DNA of 64,000 nucleotides from [Mycobacterium] vasticus (GCF_020181595.1 NZ_CP084028.1:2453951-2517950), one strand, 5' to 3'; shown: positions 1 through 10,990, numbered from the stretch's first letter. Notes: generated by a model not told the origin, from the sequence alone. Numbers and translations: made by a program.

Positions 1-902
1 CCGCGCATGTAGAGCACCACCCCGCGGCCCTCCTGGGCCACCATCGCCAGCGCGGCGTCGAGCTGCGGACCGCAATCGCAACGGCGAGAACCGAACACGT
101 CGCCGGTCAGACACTCCGAGTGCACCCGGACCAGGACATCGTCGCCTTCACTGTGCGGCCCGGCGATCTCGCCGCGAACCAGTGCGACGTGTTCGACGTC
201 CTCGTAGATGCTGGAGTAGCCGACAGCCCGGAACTCGCCGTGCCGGGTCGGGATCCGCGCTTCGGCGACCCGCTCGATGTGCTTCTCGTGCTTGCGCCGC
301 CACTCGATCATGTCGGCGATCGAGATGAGCGCCAGCCCGTGTTCGTCGGCGAAGACCCGCAGTTCGTCGGTCTGGGCCATGGCGCCCTCGTCTTTTTGGC
401 TGACGATCTCGCAGATCGCCCCCGCCGGCTGCAGGCCGGCCATCCGGGCCAGGTCGACCGCGGCCTCGGTGTGCCCGGGGCGGCGCAGCACGCCGCCGTC
501 CTTGGCGCGCAACGGCACTACGTGACCCGGCCGGGTGAAGTCGTCGGCGATGCTGCCCGGATCGGCCAGCAGGCGCATCGTCGTCGCCCGGTCGGACGCC
601 GAAATCCCGGTGCCCACATTGTTCTTCGCGTCGACGGTCACGGTGTAGGCGGTGCCGTGCTTGTCCTGGTTGACCGCGTACATCGGCAGCAGCCCGAGCC
701 GGTCGCAGATCGCGCCGTCCAGCGGCACGCAGAGGTAGCCGGAGGTGTAGCGCACCATGAAGGCCACCAGTTCGGGGGTGGCCTTTTCGGCGGCGAAGAT
801 CAGGTCGCCTTCGTTCTCGCGGTCCTCGTCGTCGATGACGACGACGGCTTTACCCGCTGCGATGTCGGCAACCGCCCGCTCGACGGTGTCCAACTTCGTC
901 AT
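1..902 (-). CDS. ribBA: Bifunctional DHBP synthase / GTP cyclohydrolase II, 3' end beyond window
   Basis: This enzyme makes both precursors of riboflavin: the N-terminal RibB domain converts ribulose 5-phosphate to 3,4-dihydroxy-2-butanone 4-phosphate, and the C-terminal RibA domain opens GTP. The ATG at 902 follows a purine-rich AAGGTGGAG. The translation begins [17 protein letters not shown] and carries the RibB acidic motif [10 protein letters not shown] near residue 25. After a linker around residue 205 the GTP cyclohydrolase domain starts; its zinc-site cysteines lie in [15 protein letters not shown] close to the window edge. The reading frame is open to base 1, so about the last 120 residues are missing. 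It lies downstream of ribC on the same strand, as in M. tuberculosis ribA2. The identification is firm; only the end is unseen. Confidence 0.95.
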   Translation of the reverse strand, partial: MTKLDTVERAVADIAAGKAVVVIDDEDRENEGDLIFAAEKATPELVAFMVRYTSGYLCVPLDGAICDRLGLLPMYAVNQDKHGTAYTVTVDAKNNVGTGISASDRATTMRLLADPGSIADDFTRPGHVVPLRAKDGGVLRRPGHTEAAVDLARMAGLQPAGAICEIVSQKDEGAMAQTDELRVFADEHGLALISIADMIEWRRKHEKHIERVAEARIPTRHGEFRAVGYSSIYEDVEHVALVRGEIAGPHSEGDDVLVRVHSECLTGDVFGSRRCDCGPQLDAALAMVAQEGRGVVLYMR

Positions 903-999
903 CTTCACTCCACCTTGGTTCGCTGTCTGCCGGACGCCGGTCGGAGGCAGTCCGTCCGTCCAGTATGAACCACCTGAGCGGCCCGGTTTGCCACGTCAC

Positions 1000-1608
1000 T
1001 CACTGAGCGGGATTTGCCACCAGTCGCTCGACATATTTCGCTATCACGTCGACCTCCAGGTTGACCCGCGTTCCCACCGGCGCGCGGCCCAACGTGGTCA
1101 ATTCCAATGTGGTCGGAATCAACGACACCTCGAAGAAGTCTTCTGGATCACAACCCAGCCCGGCCACGGTCAGGGAGATGCCGTCGACGGTGATGGAGCC
1201 CTTGTGCACCACGTAGCGGGCCAGTTCGCGGGGCAGTGCGATGCGCACCACCTCCCAGTGCTCGGCGGGCGTTCGGGCCACCACGGCCCCGGTGCCGTCG
1301 ACGTGTCCCTGCACGATGTGCCCGCCCAGCCGGCTGCCCACCGAGGCCGCCCGCTCCAGGTTGACGCGGCTTCCCGGTGACAGTTTGTCCAGGCTGGAGC
1401 GCTGCAGGGTCTCATGCATGACGTCGGCGGAGAACCGTCCGCCGGGCAGTACCTCGACCACGGTCAGGCAGACCCCGTTGACGGCGATCGAGTCGCCGTG
1501 CCGGGCGTCGGAGGTGACGGTGGGCCCCTCGATGACCAGGCGCGCGGCGTCGGTCAGCTCATCACGGCTGACCAGCTCGCCCAGCTCCTCGACGATTCCG
1601 GTGAACAT
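1000..1608 (-). CDS. ribC: Riboflavin synthase alpha subunit
   Basis: It catalyses the dismutation of two 6,7-dimethyl-8-ribityllumazines to riboflavin. The protein is about 202 residues, normal for the family, and shows the two lumazine-binding barrel repeats: MFTGIVEELGEL at the N-terminus, with GVCLTV and FSADVMHETL, then a second copy with GHIVQGHVDGTG, GISLTV and FEVSLIPTTLELT. Start choice: a GTG at 1611 directly precedes the ATG at 1608; family members begin MFTGIVE, so the ATG is used. The gene is divergent from lprG with only about 50 nt between starts, and ribBA follows downstream on the same strand, giving a riboflavin gene pair. Confidence 0.95.
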   Translation of the reverse strand: MFTGIVEELGELVSRDELTDAARLVIEGPTVTSDARHGDSIAVNGVCLTVVEVLPGGRFSADVMHETLQRSSLDKLSPGSRVNLERAASVGSRLGGHIVQGHVDGTGAVVARTPAEHWEVVRIALPRELARYVVHKGSITVDGISLTVAGLGCDPEDFFEVSLIPTTLELTTLGRAPVGTRVNLEVDVIAKYVERLVANPAQ

Positions 1609-1658
1609 CACAACAGGCTAGCGGCCCCCTACCGGACGGCCTCTATACGATGTCACCC

Positions 1659-2348
1659 ATGCGCAGACTTCTCATCGCCCTGGCCACCGCCACCACCGCC
1701 GCCGCCCTGCTCGCGGGCTGCTCCGGCAAGGACGCCGGTGGGCCGCTGCCCGACGCGGCCACGCTGGTCAAGGAATCGGCCACCACCACCGCCGACCTCA
1801 AGAGCGCGCACCTGGCCCTGTCGGTCGCCGGCCAGATCAAGAACCTCCCGGTCAAGACCCTCGAAGGTGATCTGACCAACCAGCCGACCACCGCCGCCAA
1901 GGGCAGCGCCACCATCACCATGCTGGGCTCCGACCTCGACGCGAAGTTCGTGGTGATCGACGGCGATCTGTACGCGGCGATCACCGGCGACTCCTACGAC
2001 AACCTCGGTTCGGCCGACAAGATCTACGACGTCGCGGCGATCCTGAGCCCGGAAAAGGGCCTGGCCAACCTGCTGAACACCATGGAGAACCCGAAAGCGC
2101 AGGGCCGCGACACCATCAACGGCGAGAAGGCCGTCCGGGTGTCCGGCGACGTTCCCGCCGATGACGTGAACAAGCTGGCGCCGCAGCTCAAGGCGACCGC
2201 CCCCATCCCGGCCACCGTCTGGATCTCCGAGGACGGCGACCACCAGCTGATTCAGGCCAGGCTCGACCCCAGCGCGGGCAACTCGATCCAGATGACGCTG
2301 TCGAACTGGAACGCCCCGGTCACCGTCGAGAAGCCGGCTGGAGCGTGA
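1659..2348 (+). CDS. lprG: LprG family lipoprotein (triacylglyceride/LAM carrier)
   Basis: LprG is a periplasmic lipoprotein that binds triacylated lipids and works with the P55 pump to move lipids to the outer envelope. The translation begins [20 protein letters not shown] followed by a lipobox cysteine (LLAGC), then the family features [39 protein letters not shown] and [15 protein letters not shown] hydrophobic ligand pocket is typical of the family. An in-frame ATG lies 9 nt upstream at 1650, but the shorter start gives a better signal peptide and lies just after a TATACG box, compatible with a leaderless transcript. Its stop overlaps the p55 start (TGATG), as in the conserved lprG-p55 operon. 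Confidence 0.93.
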   Translation: MRRLLIALATATTAAALLAGCSGKDAGGPLPDAATLVKESATTTADLKSAHLALSVAGQIKNLPVKTLEGDLTNQPTTAAKGSATITMLGSDLDAKFVVIDGDLYAAITGDSYDNLGSADKIYDVAAILSPEKGLANLLNTMENPKAQGRDTINGEKAVRVSGDVPADDVNKLAPQLKATAPIPATVWISEDGDHQLIQARLDPSAGNSIQMTLSNWNAPVTVEKPAGA

Positions 2349-3880
2349 TGCGGGCCAACCGCAAACTCGCGATCAGCGCGGGCAGCATCGCTGTCCTGCT
2401 CGGGGCCCTCGACACCTATGTCGTGGTCACGATCATGCGCGACATCATGGCGCCGCAACCGGCCGGTGTCGGGATCCCGATCAACAAGATTCAGCAGCTC
2501 ACCCCGATCATCACCTGCTATCTGCTGGGCTACATCGCCGCGATGCCGCTGTTGGGCCGGGCCTCCGACCGGTTCGGACGCAAGCTGCTGCTGCAGTTCA
2601 GCCTGGCGTTGTTCGCTGCCGGTTCGGTGGTCACGGCCATGTCGCTGGACCTGCAGACGCTGGTGATCGGCCGCACCGTGCAGGGCATCGCGGCCGGTGC
2701 GCTGCTGCCGGTGACGTTCGCCCTCGGCGCCGATCTGTGGGCCCAGCGCAACCGGTCGGCGGTGCTCGGCTGGATCGCCGGCGCCCAGGAGCTCGGCAGC
2801 GTGCTGGGCCCGCTGTACGGCATCTTCATCGTCTGGGCGCTGACCAGTTGGCGAGACGTGTTCTGGATCAACGTACCGCTGACCCTGCTGGCCATGGCGC
2901 TGATCCACTTCAGCCTTCCGTCGAAGTCCCAGGACGGCCCCCGCGAGCGCGTCGACGTGGTCGGCGGGCTGCTGCTGGCGGCGATCCTGGGTCTGCTGAC
3001 CATCGGGTTGTACAACCCCGACCCCAGCGCCAAGCAGGCGCTGCCTGACCACGGCCTGGTGTACCTGGCGGTCGCCGCGGCCGCACTGGTGGCGTTCGCG
3101 GTCTGGGAGATCAAGTCGCCGACCAAGCTGATCGACCCCGAAGGTGCCCGATTCGGCCCGTTCCTGGCCGCGCTGGGCTCCTCGCTGTGTGCCGGCGCCG
3201 CGCTGATGGTCACCCTGGTCGACGTCGAACTGTTCGGTCAGGGCGTGCTCGGCAAGAGCCAGAACGAGGCGGCGATGCTGCTGCTGTGGTTCCTGATCGC
3301 GCTGCCGATCGGTGCTGTGGCGGGTGGCGCGATCGCGACCAGGGCCGGTGACCGGGTGGTGACGTTTGTGGGCCTGCTGGTCGCCGCGGTGGGCTACTGG
3401 TTCATCTCGAAGTGGCCGGTGGACCTGATGTCCTACCACCACGACGTATTCGGGCTGAGCCTTCCGGCCGCCCACACCGATCAGCTGATCGCCGGGCTGG
3501 GTCTGGGCCTGGTGATCGGCCCGCTGACCTCAGCGGTGATGCGGGTGGTGCCGCCGCGTGAGCACGGCATCGCCGCCGCTGGTGTGGTGGTGGCCCGGAT
3601 GACCGGGATGCTGGTCGGAATGGCCGCGCTGAGCGCGTGGGGGCTCTATCGGTTCAACCAGATCCTGGCCGGCAAGACCACGCCGAACGGCAATCTGGCC
3701 GAGAAGGTCGAAGCCATCGCGCGCAACTCCCGAGAGGCCTTCGCGGCGATGTACGGTGAGATCTTCGGTATCACCGCCCTGATCTGCGTGGCGGGTGCGG
3801 TGCTGGGGCTGTTCATCGGCAGCAATGCCGATCACGTCTCCGACCCCGAGCCCGAAGCCGAAGCCGCCCTGGCGGGCTGA
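2348..3880 (+). CDS. P55-type MFS transporter
   Basis: This is a major facilitator superfamily protein of 510 residues, matching M. tuberculosis P55 (Rv1410c) in length and position. P55 exports lipids, together with LprG, and drugs across the inner membrane. The sequence has many hydrophobic segments consistent with 12-14 membrane helices, an MFS motif A ([10 protein letters not shown]) after the second helix, and a motif-C-like glycine-rich stretch ([14 protein letters not shown]). The ATG overlaps the lprG stop codon by one base; a GTG three bases upstream is also in frame. Translational coupling to lprG is therefore likely. It converges on ribD with a single base between stop codons. Confidence 0.93.
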   Translation: MRANRKLAISAGSIAVLLGALDTYVVVTIMRDIMAPQPAGVGIPINKIQQLTPIITCYLLGYIAAMPLLGRASDRFGRKLLLQFSLALFAAGSVVTAMSLDLQTLVIGRTVQGIAAGALLPVTFALGADLWAQRNRSAVLGWIAGAQELGSVLGPLYGIFIVWALTSWRDVFWINVPLTLLAMALIHFSLPSKSQDGPRERVDVVGGLLLAAILGLLTIGLYNPDPSAKQALPDHGLVYLAVAAAALVAFAVWEIKSPTKLIDPEGARFGPFLAALGSSLCAGAALMVTLVDVELFGQGVLGKSQNEAAMLLLWFLIALPIGAVAGGAIATRAGDRVVTFVGLLVAAVGYWFISKWPVDLMSYHHDVFGLSLPAAHTDQLIAGLGLGLVIGPLTSAVMRVVPPREHGIAAAGVVVARMTGMLVGMAALSAWGLYRFNQILAGKTTPNGNLAEKVEAIARNSREAFAAMYGEIFGITALICVAGAVLGLFIGSNADHVSDPEPEAEAALAG

Positions 3881-3881
3881 G

Positions 3882-4901
3882 TCAGTTCGGGACCAGGCTC
3901 AACAGCAGATCGGGCCCGATCGGCTGCACCGAGTCGTACCGCCAGCGCAACGCCCGGCCGATGCTGGACACCCCGACGTCGTCGACGGCGGTGACCGGAC
4001 CGCCCAGCAGGATCGGCGCCACGTAGGCCAGGATGCGATCGATCGCCCCGGCCCGCAGGAACGCTCCCGCCAGAGTCGGCCCGCCCTCGATCAGCACATC
4101 GGTGCGGTCGGCCAGGGCCCGCAGCACCTCGGCGGGATCGTGGGTGCGAATCACCATCGTGCGCGAGTCGTCGTTGAGCACCTTTGCTTCCGCGGAGATG
4201 TCACGCTCGCCCACCACTACCCGCAGCGGCTGCCGATCGGCCAGGGTGCCGTCCGGCAGCCGGGCGGTCAGGGTCGGGTCGTCGACGAGCACGGTGCCGG
4301 TGCCCACCACGATGGCCTCGGCGGCAGCCCGGCGGCGGTGCAGGTCGGCGCGGGCCGCCTCGCTGGTGATCCACTGGCTGGACCCGTCAGCGGCGGCGCT
4401 ACGACCGTCGATGCTGGTGGCGTACTTCCAGGTGACATGCGGCCGGCCGGTGCGCTGCTTGTGCAGCCATTCGCGCAGCGGCCCGGACGCCACCGCGTCG
4501 GCCCGCACCCCCGCGATCACCTCCACACCGGCGGCGGTCAGCCGGGCGGCCCCGTCGGCCGCGACCGGATTGGGGTCGGTGACGGCGTAGACCACCCGGG
4601 CTACGCCCGCGGCCAGCAGCGCTTCGGTACACGGCGGGGTCCTGCCGTGGTGATCGCACGGCTCCAGGGTGACCACCGCGGTGCCTCCGGCGGCCGAGCC
4701 GGCGGCCCGGCGCAGCGCCACCACCTCGGCGTGCGCCTCCCCGGCCGGCTGGGTGCCGCCGACGCCGACCACCCGGTGCTCACGGTCGAGGATGACCGCG
4801 CCCACCGGCGGGTTGGGGTAGGTGGCGCCTTTGACCTTCTCGGCCTGTTCGACAGCCAGCAACATGGCGGCGTCGTCGTCGAGCACCGGGTTGGCGCTCA
4901 C
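3882..4901 (-). CDS. ribD: Bifunctional riboflavin deaminase/reductase RibD (RibG)
   Basis: RibD deaminates and then reduces the pyrimidine intermediate of riboflavin synthesis. The N-terminal deaminase domain shows [14 protein letters not shown] and the zinc-binding [11 protein letters not shown] pattern; the C-terminal reductase domain shows [17 protein letters not shown] and [13 protein letters not shown]. The chosen GTG at 4901 gives 339 residues, the same as M. tuberculosis RibG, and overlaps the rpe stop codon in a GTGA motif. A longer reading frame upstream is an extension into rpe and was discarded. It is co-transcribed with rpe, rsmB and fmt upstream. Confidence 0.95.
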   Translation of the reverse strand: MSANPVLDDDAAMLLAVEQAEKVKGATYPNPPVGAVILDREHRVVGVGGTQPAGEAHAEVVALRRAAGSAAGGTAVVTLEPCDHHGRTPPCTEALLAAGVARVVYAVTDPNPVAADGAARLTAAGVEVIAGVRADAVASGPLREWLHKQRTGRPHVTWKYATSIDGRSAAADGSSQWITSEAARADLHRRRAAAEAIVVGTGTVLVDDPTLTARLPDGTLADRQPLRVVVGERDISAEAKVLNDDSRTMVIRTHDPAEVLRALADRTDVLIEGGPTLAGAFLRAGAIDRILAYVAPILLGGPVTAVDDVGVSSIGRALRWRYDSVQPIGPDLLLSLVPN

Positions 4902-5575
4902 AGCGTCAGGTGCGGCGACGCTGCGCCCGCCTGGCGGCGCAGCGCCTCGACGGCGGCGCCCGGGTCCGCGGCGCTGTAAACGGCGGAGCCGGCCACGAAG
5001 CAGTCGACGCCGGCCTCGGCGGCCTGCTCGACGGTGTCGGCGTTGATGCCGCCGTCGATCTCGACCAGGATGTTCAGTTCCCCGGAGTCCACCAGCTTGC
5101 GCACGGTGCGAACCTTGTCGAGCACCTCGGGGATGAACGACTGCCCGCCGAAGCCCGGTTCCACCGACATCACCAGCAGGGTGTCGAAGTCCCGCAGGAT
5201 CTCCAGGTAGGGCTCCAGCGGGGTGCCCGGTTTGATGCTGAGGCCCGCTTTGGCCCCGGCGGCCCGGATGTCGCGGGCGACCGCGATCGGACTGTCGGTG
5301 GCCTCGGCGTGGAAGGTGACGTTGTGGGCGCCGGCCTCGGCGTACGGCGGGGCCCACCGGCCCGGGTTCTCGATCATCAGATGGCAGTCCATCGGAATGT
5401 CGGTGGCCTTGAGCAGGCTCTCCACCACCGGCAGCCCGAGGGTGAGGTTGGGGACGAAGTGGGCGTCCATGACGTCGACGTGCAGCCAGTCCGCCCCCTT
5501 GACGGCGGCGGCCTCCTCGGCGAGGCGGGCGAAGTCCGCGGACAGGATCGACGGCGCGATCATGGGTCGTGACAT
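4898..5575 (-). CDS. rpe: Ribulose-phosphate 3-epimerase
   Basis: Rpe interconverts ribulose 5-phosphate and xylulose 5-phosphate in the pentose phosphate pathway, and so supplies the substrate of RibBA. The 225-residue TIM-barrel protein begins [15 protein letters not shown], with the hallmark [10 protein letters not shown] strand, the metal-site stretch [12 protein letters not shown], the DCHLMI histidine, the [10 protein letters not shown] loop and the terminal phosphate-binding stretch EIDGGIN. Length is normal. The gene sits 4 nt after rsmB and overlaps ribD by 4 nt, so it is part of one minus-strand operon (fmt-rsmB-rpe-ribD). Confidence 0.96.
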   Translation of the reverse strand: MSRPMIAPSILSADFARLAEEAAAVKGADWLHVDVMDAHFVPNLTLGLPVVESLLKATDIPMDCHLMIENPGRWAPPYAEAGAHNVTFHAEATDSPIAVARDIRAAGAKAGLSIKPGTPLEPYLEILRDFDTLLVMSVEPGFGGQSFIPEVLDKVRTVRKLVDSGELNILVEIDGGINADTVEQAAEAGVDCFVAGSAVYSAADPGAAVEALRRQAGAASPHLTL

Positions 5576-5579
5576 GGCC

Positions 5580-6944
5580 TCAGGTTACTTGTAGCGCGGC
5601 GGCGAACATGGCGTCGGTGCCGTGCCGGTGCGGCCACAACTGCACGTGCGGCCCGTCACCGAGCTGGTCGGCCGGTGCGAACAGCGGCCGGGTGTCCAAC
5701 TGCGTCACCCCGTGCCGGCGCACCGCGTCGGCCACCACCCCGACCGTCTCCGACAGGTGCGGCGAACAGGTGGCGTAGAGCACCACGCCGCCCGGCCGGG
5801 TCAGTGCGATCGCCGCTGCCAGCAACTCGCGCTGCAGCTTCGCCAGCACCGGGATGTCGGCGGGCAGCCGGCGCCAGCGGGCTTCGGGCCGCCGCCGCAG
5901 GGCGCCGAGCCCGGTGCACGGCGCGTCCACCAGCACCCGGTCGAAGCCGGGCTGCAGGCCGGATTCGCGGCCGTCGACGGTCAGCACCTCGACGTCGAGG
6001 CCGCGGGTGTTCTCCACGACCAGGGCGGCCCGCTGCGGCACCTGCTCCACCGCGGTCACCCCGGCCCCGGCCTGCGCGGCGAGCGCGGCCAGCATCGCGG
6101 TCTTGCCGCCGGGCCCGGCGCACAGATCCAGCCACCGCCCGGTGTCGCCGTCCACCGGGGCCAGGGTCAGGGCGCGGGCCACCAGCTGGCTGCCCTCGTC
6201 CTGCACCAGGGCCTGGGCGTCGCGCACGGCGTCGATCCGGCCGGGATCACCGCCGGGCAGGTAGACGGCGTAGGGCGAATACCGGCCGACTTCACCGTCC
6301 ACCGCGGCCGCCAACTCGGCCGCGGTCAGGACGCCGGGACGTGCGGCCAGGTGCACCCGGGGCCGCTCGTCGTCGCCGGCCAGCACCGCGTCCAGCTCGC
6401 CGGCGGCGGCGCCGAGTGCATCGGCGAACGCCTGGGCGATCCAGCGCGGGTGGGCCCGGGTGAACGCCAGATGCCCGATCGGGTCGGTGGCGGCGTCCGG
6501 GGCCAGCTCGGCGGTCCACGACGCCTCGTCGCGGGTACTGATGGTGCGCAACACGCCGTTGACGAATCCCGCTCGCGCCGAATCGAATTCGATACCCGCC
6601 TGCTCGACGGTGGTGGACACCGCGGCGTGCGGCTCGACCCGGGTGCGCAGCAACTGGTAACTGCCCAGCCGCAGCAGATCCAGCAGCACCGGGTTGATCG
6701 ACTCCGGTGCGCGCTGCGCCGCCGCCCCGATCACCGCGTCGAGCAGGCCGCGCGCACGGCAGGTGCCGTAGGTCAGTTCGGTCGCGAAAGCGGCGTCGCG
6801 GCCGGTGATCCCGCGTTCGGACAGCATCGCCGGCAGCGCCAGGTTGGCGTAGGCATCGCGTTCGGAGACCGCGCGCAGCACGTCGAAGGCGGCACGACGC
6901 GCCGGATCCAGCGGTTTGCGCGCACGCCTGCGTGGCCCGGTCAT
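5580..6944 (-). CDS. rsmB: 16S rRNA m5C967 methyltransferase RsmB/Fmu family
   Basis: It methylates a cytosine in 16S rRNA using S-adenosylmethionine. The N-terminal NusB-like RNA-binding domain (about residues 15-150) contains [12 protein letters not shown] and [10 protein letters not shown]; the C-terminal Rossmann methyltransferase shows the SAM loop [13 protein letters not shown], the catalytic [18 protein letters not shown] and the second cysteine motif [10 protein letters not shown]. The ATG at 6944 overlaps the fmt stop in an ATGA. The open frame extends further upstream, but that stretch is antisense-like extension into fmt. The resulting 454 residues fit the family. Confidence 0.94.
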   Translation of the reverse strand: MTGPRRRARKPLDPARRAAFDVLRAVSERDAYANLALPAMLSERGITGRDAAFATELTYGTCRARGLLDAVIGAAAQRAPESINPVLLDLLRLGSYQLLRTRVEPHAAVSTTVEQAGIEFDSARAGFVNGVLRTISTRDEASWTAELAPDAATDPIGHLAFTRAHPRWIAQAFADALGAAAGELDAVLAGDDERPRVHLAARPGVLTAAELAAAVDGEVGRYSPYAVYLPGGDPGRIDAVRDAQALVQDEGSQLVARALTLAPVDGDTGRWLDLCAGPGGKTAMLAALAAQAGAGVTAVEQVPQRAALVVENTRGLDVEVLTVDGRESGLQPGFDRVLVDAPCTGLGALRRRPEARWRRLPADIPVLAKLQRELLAAAIALTRPGGVVLYATCSPHLSETVGVVADAVRRHGVTQLDTRPLFAPADQLGDGPHVQLWPHRHGTDAMFAAALQVT

Positions 6945-7879
6945 GACGCCCGCACCCCCTCGTCGAGCCGGGCGCCGCGAGCCCAGTCGGCGGCGTTCAT
7001 CGCTTTCTTTCCGGGCGGCTGCAGCTCCCCCAACCGGACCGGTGCCGTACCGGTGCCGACCCAGACGTGTCGCCGGTCGACGTGAATGTCGCCCGGCGGC
7101 AGGTCTTTCGGCGCATCGTCGATCAGGCACACCGGGCCGAGCTTGACCCGCAGATCGCCGATCTGGGTCCAGGCGCCCGGCGCCGGGGTGACCGCCCGGA
7201 TCCGGCGGTCGATGACCGCGGCCGGCAGATCCCAGCGCACCCGGGCGTCGTCGACGCTGATCTTCGGGGCGTAGCTGACCCCGTCGGGTGACTGCGGCAC
7301 CGCGGTCAGCGCGCCGTCGGCGACGCCGTCAAGGGTGGCCGTCAGCAGCTCGGCACCCGAAATCGCCAGCCGGGCAAGCAGTTCACCCGCGGTGTCGTCC
7401 GGCCGGATGGTCTCGGTCACGACACCGTAGACCGGTCCGGAGTCCAGTTCGCGCTCGATGGCGAATGTCGTGGCGCCGGTGACCTCGTCGCCGGCGGCGA
7501 TGGCCGCCTGCACCGGCGCCGCGCCCCGCCAGGCCGGCAGCAGCGAGAAGTGCAGGTTGATCCAGCCGTGGGCCGGCACCGCCAGCAACTCGTCACGCAG
7601 CAGTGCGCCGTAGGCGACCACCGGACAGCATTCGGGTGCCACTTCGGCCAGGGCGGCCACCGATTCGGGTGCATTGGGCTGCGCCGGACGCAGCACCGGG
7701 ATGCCATGGTCGAGCGCCCGCTGGGCCACCGGGGAGGGTTGCAGGTGGCCCCGTCGTCCGGACGCCGCGTCGGGCCGGGTCAGGACCGCCACCACGTCGT
7801 GGCGGGGTGAGTCGATGAACCGTTGCAGCGACGGCAACGCGGTGTCCGGCGTGCCGGCGAAGACAATGCGCACCGACAC
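6941..7879 (-). CDS. fmt: Methionyl-tRNA formyltransferase
   Basis: Fmt formylates initiator Met-tRNA with 10-formyl-THF. The 312-residue protein begins at a GTG ([18 protein letters not shown]), contains the hydrolase-like core with VVAYGALL, the catalytic [18 protein letters not shown] region (Asn, His) and the later Asp region, then the C-terminal OB-like domain from about residue 210. Length is typical. Another in-frame GTG lies two codons downstream. It heads the minus-strand group fmt-rsmB-rpe-ribD with 4-nt overlaps. The order matches the M. tuberculosis locus. Confidence 0.95.
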   Translation of the reverse strand: MSVRIVFAGTPDTALPSLQRFIDSPRHDVVAVLTRPDAASGRRGHLQPSPVAQRALDHGIPVLRPAQPNAPESVAALAEVAPECCPVVAYGALLRDELLAVPAHGWINLHFSLLPAWRGAAPVQAAIAAGDEVTGATTFAIERELDSGPVYGVVTETIRPDDTAGELLARLAISGAELLTATLDGVADGALTAVPQSPDGVSYAPKISVDDARVRWDLPAAVIDRRIRAVTPAPGAWTQIGDLRVKLGPVCLIDDAPKDLPPGDIHVDRRHVWVGTGTAPVRLGELQPPGKKAMNAADWARGARLDEGVRAS

Positions 7880-7901
7880 AGTTTAGGGAAGCCTCCGGCG
7901 G

Positions 7902-8780
7902 CTACGGCTCCCCGCGCGCCACGATCACCGGAATGCCCGCGGCATGGACCACCGCCGAACTCACTGAACCCAGCAGCTGGCTGGCGAACCCGCCGCGGCC
8001 GCGACTGCCGACCACCACGAGCTGGGCGTGCTCGGCCGCCTCGATGAGCCGACGAGCGGGGTGATCGAGGCGCACACGCTGCTCGACGAGCACATCGGGG
8101 TACCGCTCCCGGTAACCGGCAAGGCGTTCGGCGAGGATCTCGTGTGCCTGCCGTTCGTGTTCGCTGCGGTTGACGTCCAGCAGCGGAATGACCCCGGCAT
8201 CGCTCCAGGCGTGCAACGCCACCAGCCGCACGCCGCGGCGGGACGCTTCGTCGAACGCCAGGGCTGTCGCCGTCTCCGATGCGGGTGAGCCGTCGATTCC
8301 CACCACCACGGGGCCACCGTCGACGGTGGCCCGATCGGTGCGAATGACCGCGACCGGGCCGTGCGCGTGGTGAATCAGGCTGGTGCTGACCGAGCCCAGC
8401 AGCAGCCGGCCGATGGCACCCAGTCCGACACTTCCGACGACCGTCAGCAGACTGTGCTCGGTGGCATCGATCAACGTCGGGACCACCTGGCCGTAGACCA
8501 CTTGGGTGTGCACCTCCGGCGATGCGTCGCCGCGGACCGAGTCGACGACGGTGCGGGCCCGGGCGAGCACCTTGTCCGCCTCCTCGGACTGCCAGCTGGG
8601 CATGCCCTTGACTACCGGGTCGGGCGGCCACCCGACGGGGACCGGGGCCACCACATGCAGCAGCGTCATCGGTTGCTTGCGCAGGATCGCCTCGTGGGTG
8701 GCCCAGGCCACCGCGGCCTCGGATTCCGCCGACCCGTCGACACCCACCACGATTCCGTGCGGCGCTTTGATTGTTGACAT
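7902..8780 (-). CDS. Tandem universal stress protein
   Basis: The 292-residue protein has two Usp domains in tandem, about residues 8-150 and 155-290. Each carries the ATP-binding signature of the nucleotide-binding Usp class: VGSVGLGAIGRLLLGSVS in the first and VGSRGRGGFASQLLGSVSS in the second, with VVGVDGS and VVGIDGS at the start of each domain. Mycobacterial tandem Usps bind ATP and are often induced by hypoxia or nitric oxide. The ATG at 8780 is preceded at good distance by GGAGGG, which decides it over an in-frame ATG 15 nt upstream. It lies between priA and fmt on the same strand. I see no obvious DosR box in the short upstream gap. Confidence 0.9.
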   Translation of the reverse strand: MSTIKAPHGIVVGVDGSAESEAAVAWATHEAILRKQPMTLLHVVAPVPVGWPPDPVVKGMPSWQSEEADKVLARARTVVDSVRGDASPEVHTQVVYGQVVPTLIDATEHSLLTVVGSVGLGAIGRLLLGSVSTSLIHHAHGPVAVIRTDRATVDGGPVVVGIDGSPASETATALAFDEASRRGVRLVALHAWSDAGVIPLLDVNRSEHERQAHEILAERLAGYRERYPDVLVEQRVRLDHPARRLIEAAEHAQLVVVGSRGRGGFASQLLGSVSSAVVHAAGIPVIVARGEP

Positions 8781-8897
8781 CGCTCGGCCCTCCAACCAAT
8801 ATCGGGCCGGCCAGCCGAACTAGCCGGCTCTATCTTTCAAAGGTACTGCGGTTCGGGGGCGGTCGACAGGGCCGTTGGACCTCAACAGGCGGGCGGC

Positions 8898-10880
8898 TCA
8901 ACCGATGTGCAGCGGGTCGATCTGCACCCGGACCGGATGGTGCGAACCCCGGGCGCTGAGCACCCCGACGCCGTGTCGCAGGGCCGCGGCCAGCGCCAGG
9001 CCGTGATCGCGGCCTACCCGAACCAGCATCCGGGTGACGACCAGGTCGTCGGGCACCCCCGGCGGGCGCCGCACCCCCGGTGGCAAGGGCACCGGGCCGA
9101 GCAGGTCGGCCCCCTCGGGCAGCCGGGCCTGCTCCAGCAGTGCCGTCACCGCATCCGGGTCGCCGTCTACGGCGGCCATGTGTACCGCGGGCGGCAGGCC
9201 GACCTCGGCGCGGGTGGACAACTCGGCGTCGGCGTGGCCGACCGGATCCCAGCGGATCAGCGCCTGCACCGTGGGGATGGAGGATTCGGCGACCACCGTC
9301 ACCACCCCACCGGATTCCCGGGAACGCACCAGCGCGGCCGCCGCCATCCAGCGCCGCAGGGTGTCCTCGGCCGCACGCAGGTCCTGCCGGCCCAGCAGCG
9401 CCCAGCTGTCCAGCAGCAGGGCCGCCCCGTAACCGCTCGGCGCGCGGGGCTCGGCGCCGGGCGTGGCGATCACCAGGGCCGGCCCGTCGTCGGTGTGCTC
9501 GACGATGGTGTCACCGGCCGAGGTGATCACGGTGGTGCCGGGAAATGCCCGGCCGAGCTCTTCGGCGGTGCGCCGGGCGCCGATCACCACGGCGCGCACC
9601 GCCTCGGACCCGCAGCGCGCGCATTTCAGCGCCGGGTCGGCGCGCCCGCACCACCGGCAGGTGGCCGCACCGCCGTGTTCGGGAAGCGCCAGCGGCCCGG
9701 TGCAGTGCCGGCAGCGGGCGATGGCGCGGCAGCGTGCGCAGGCCAGCGACGGCACGTAGCCGCGTCGCGGCACCTGCACCAGCACCGGAGCACCCGCGGT
9801 CAGCGCGGTGCGCGCGGCCTGCAGCGCGATCGACGGCAACCGGGCGGTGCGGGCCGCCCCGTCGCGCTCGTCGGCGTAGCCGCTGTCATCGAGTGCCACC
9901 ACTCGCGGCGCGGCCGCCCGCAGCACCGTGCGCGAGGCCACCAGGTCGTGGGCCCATCCGTTGCGCACCAGTGCCTGCGCCTCGGCGGTGCGGGCGTATC
10001 CCCCGATCAGCGCGGCGCAGCCGCTCAGGTGGGCCCGCAGCATGGCCACCTCCCGGGCGTGCGGGTAGGGCGACCGTGGCTCGGCCAGGCTGTCGTCACC
10101 GTCGTCGAACACCATCACCAGGCCCAGATCGGCGATCGGGGCGAACACCGCGCTGCGGGTACCGATCACCAGCCGGGCCCCGCCGCGCAACACCGCCAGC
10201 CAGCGCCGGTAGCGGGTGGTCGGGCCCAGGCCCGCCGACAGCGCGACGACGGCCGACTCGTCGATCCGGGTGACCGCCGCGCGCACCAGGGCGTCGACGT
10301 CGCGCTGGTCGGGCACGATCGCCAGCGCGGTGCGGCCCGCCCGGATGGTCTGCGCGGCGGCGTCGACGAACCGCTCGGCGAAGGAATCGCCGGGCAGCAC
10401 CTGCCACACCGCCCGCGCCGCACGGCCCTGTCCGAGTGCGGTCAGGAACTGGCTGCCCGCCCGGTAGCGCCCCCAAGCCGCCGGATCGACCGGATCGATC
10501 ACCGGCAGTGTCGGCGCGGGCGCGGGTTCGCGTTCCACCCGGGCATGCCGGGGCGGAATCGCCAGTCGCAGTACGTCGGCGCGGCTGCCGCCGTAGCGGG
10601 CCGCCACCGCCTCCACCAGCCGGCGCACTTCGGCGGTCAACACGGGTTCGGCCGAGATCACCCGCTCCAGGCGGCCCAGCCGGCCGGTGTGGTCGGTGTC
10701 GGCGCGGCGCTCCCAGATGAAGGCATCCACCAGCCGGCCGTGGAAACGCACCCGGACCCGCACCCCCGGCTGGGCCTGTTCGGACTGCTCCGCGGTGACC
10801 AGGTAGTCGAACTCGCGGTCCAGGTGCGGCACCGACAACATCGGCAGCACCCGCGCTATGGGCTCGCTGTCGACGGTCAC
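8898..10880 (-). CDS. priA: Primosomal protein N' PriA, helicase-motif-deficient type
   Basis: PriA helps reload the replisome at stalled forks. The protein shows the N-terminal DNA-binding part (PHLDREFDYLV) and the cysteine-rich zinc insertion: CARCRAIARCRHC followed by CRWCG and CARCG near residues 390-440, two paired four-cysteine sites. The helicase Walker A region that normally reads GSGKT is absent (VWQVLPGDSFAERF at the equivalent place), and the Walker B region is degenerate (MVFDDGDDS). This is usual for actinobacterial PriA, so unwinding activity is doubtful. GTG at 10880 gives 660 residues, close to the M. tuberculosis length; an alternative upstream start at 10934 adds 18 residues. 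Confidence 0.9.
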   Translation of the reverse strand: MTVDSEPIARVLPMLSVPHLDREFDYLVTAEQSEQAQPGVRVRVRFHGRLVDAFIWERRADTDHTGRLGRLERVISAEPVLTAEVRRLVEAVAARYGGSRADVLRLAIPPRHARVEREPAPAPTLPVIDPVDPAAWGRYRAGSQFLTALGQGRAARAVWQVLPGDSFAERFVDAAAQTIRAGRTALAIVPDQRDVDALVRAAVTRIDESAVVALSAGLGPTTRYRRWLAVLRGGARLVIGTRSAVFAPIADLGLVMVFDDGDDSLAEPRSPYPHAREVAMLRAHLSGCAALIGGYARTAEAQALVRNGWAHDLVASRTVLRAAAPRVVALDDSGYADERDGAARTARLPSIALQAARTALTAGAPVLVQVPRRGYVPSLACARCRAIARCRHCTGPLALPEHGGAATCRWCGRADPALKCARCGSEAVRAVVIGARRTAEELGRAFPGTTVITSAGDTIVEHTDDGPALVIATPGAEPRAPSGYGAALLLDSWALLGRQDLRAAEDTLRRWMAAAALVRSRESGGVVTVVAESSIPTVQALIRWDPVGHADAELSTRAEVGLPPAVHMAAVDGDPDAVTALLEQARLPEGADLLGPVPLPPGVRRPPGVPDDLVVTRMLVRVGRDHGLALAAALRHGVGVLSARGSHHPVRVQIDPLHIG

Positions 10881-10990
10881 TACGCAGGTGTAGCAGACTC
10901 CCCCGACCGCGGCAGCCGCCGGCTCACAGGCCAATCTTCATGTGCATCGGCGCATACGGCGGGGTCGGGACCGAATTAGCTTGCCGGGGT

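Noticed and set aside
903-999. Possible FMN riboswitch ahead of ribBA
   Set aside because: The short gap has no RFN-type conserved helices; only a normal ribosome-binding site and a possible CATACT box.
5622-7085. 487-residue plus-strand frame opposite rsmB
   Set aside because: Shadow frame: His/Gln/Arg-rich with no family resemblance, while rsmB is certain.
8907-10979. 690-residue plus-strand frame opposite priA
   Set aside because: High-GC shadow; the minus strand encodes priA with recognisable zinc motifs.
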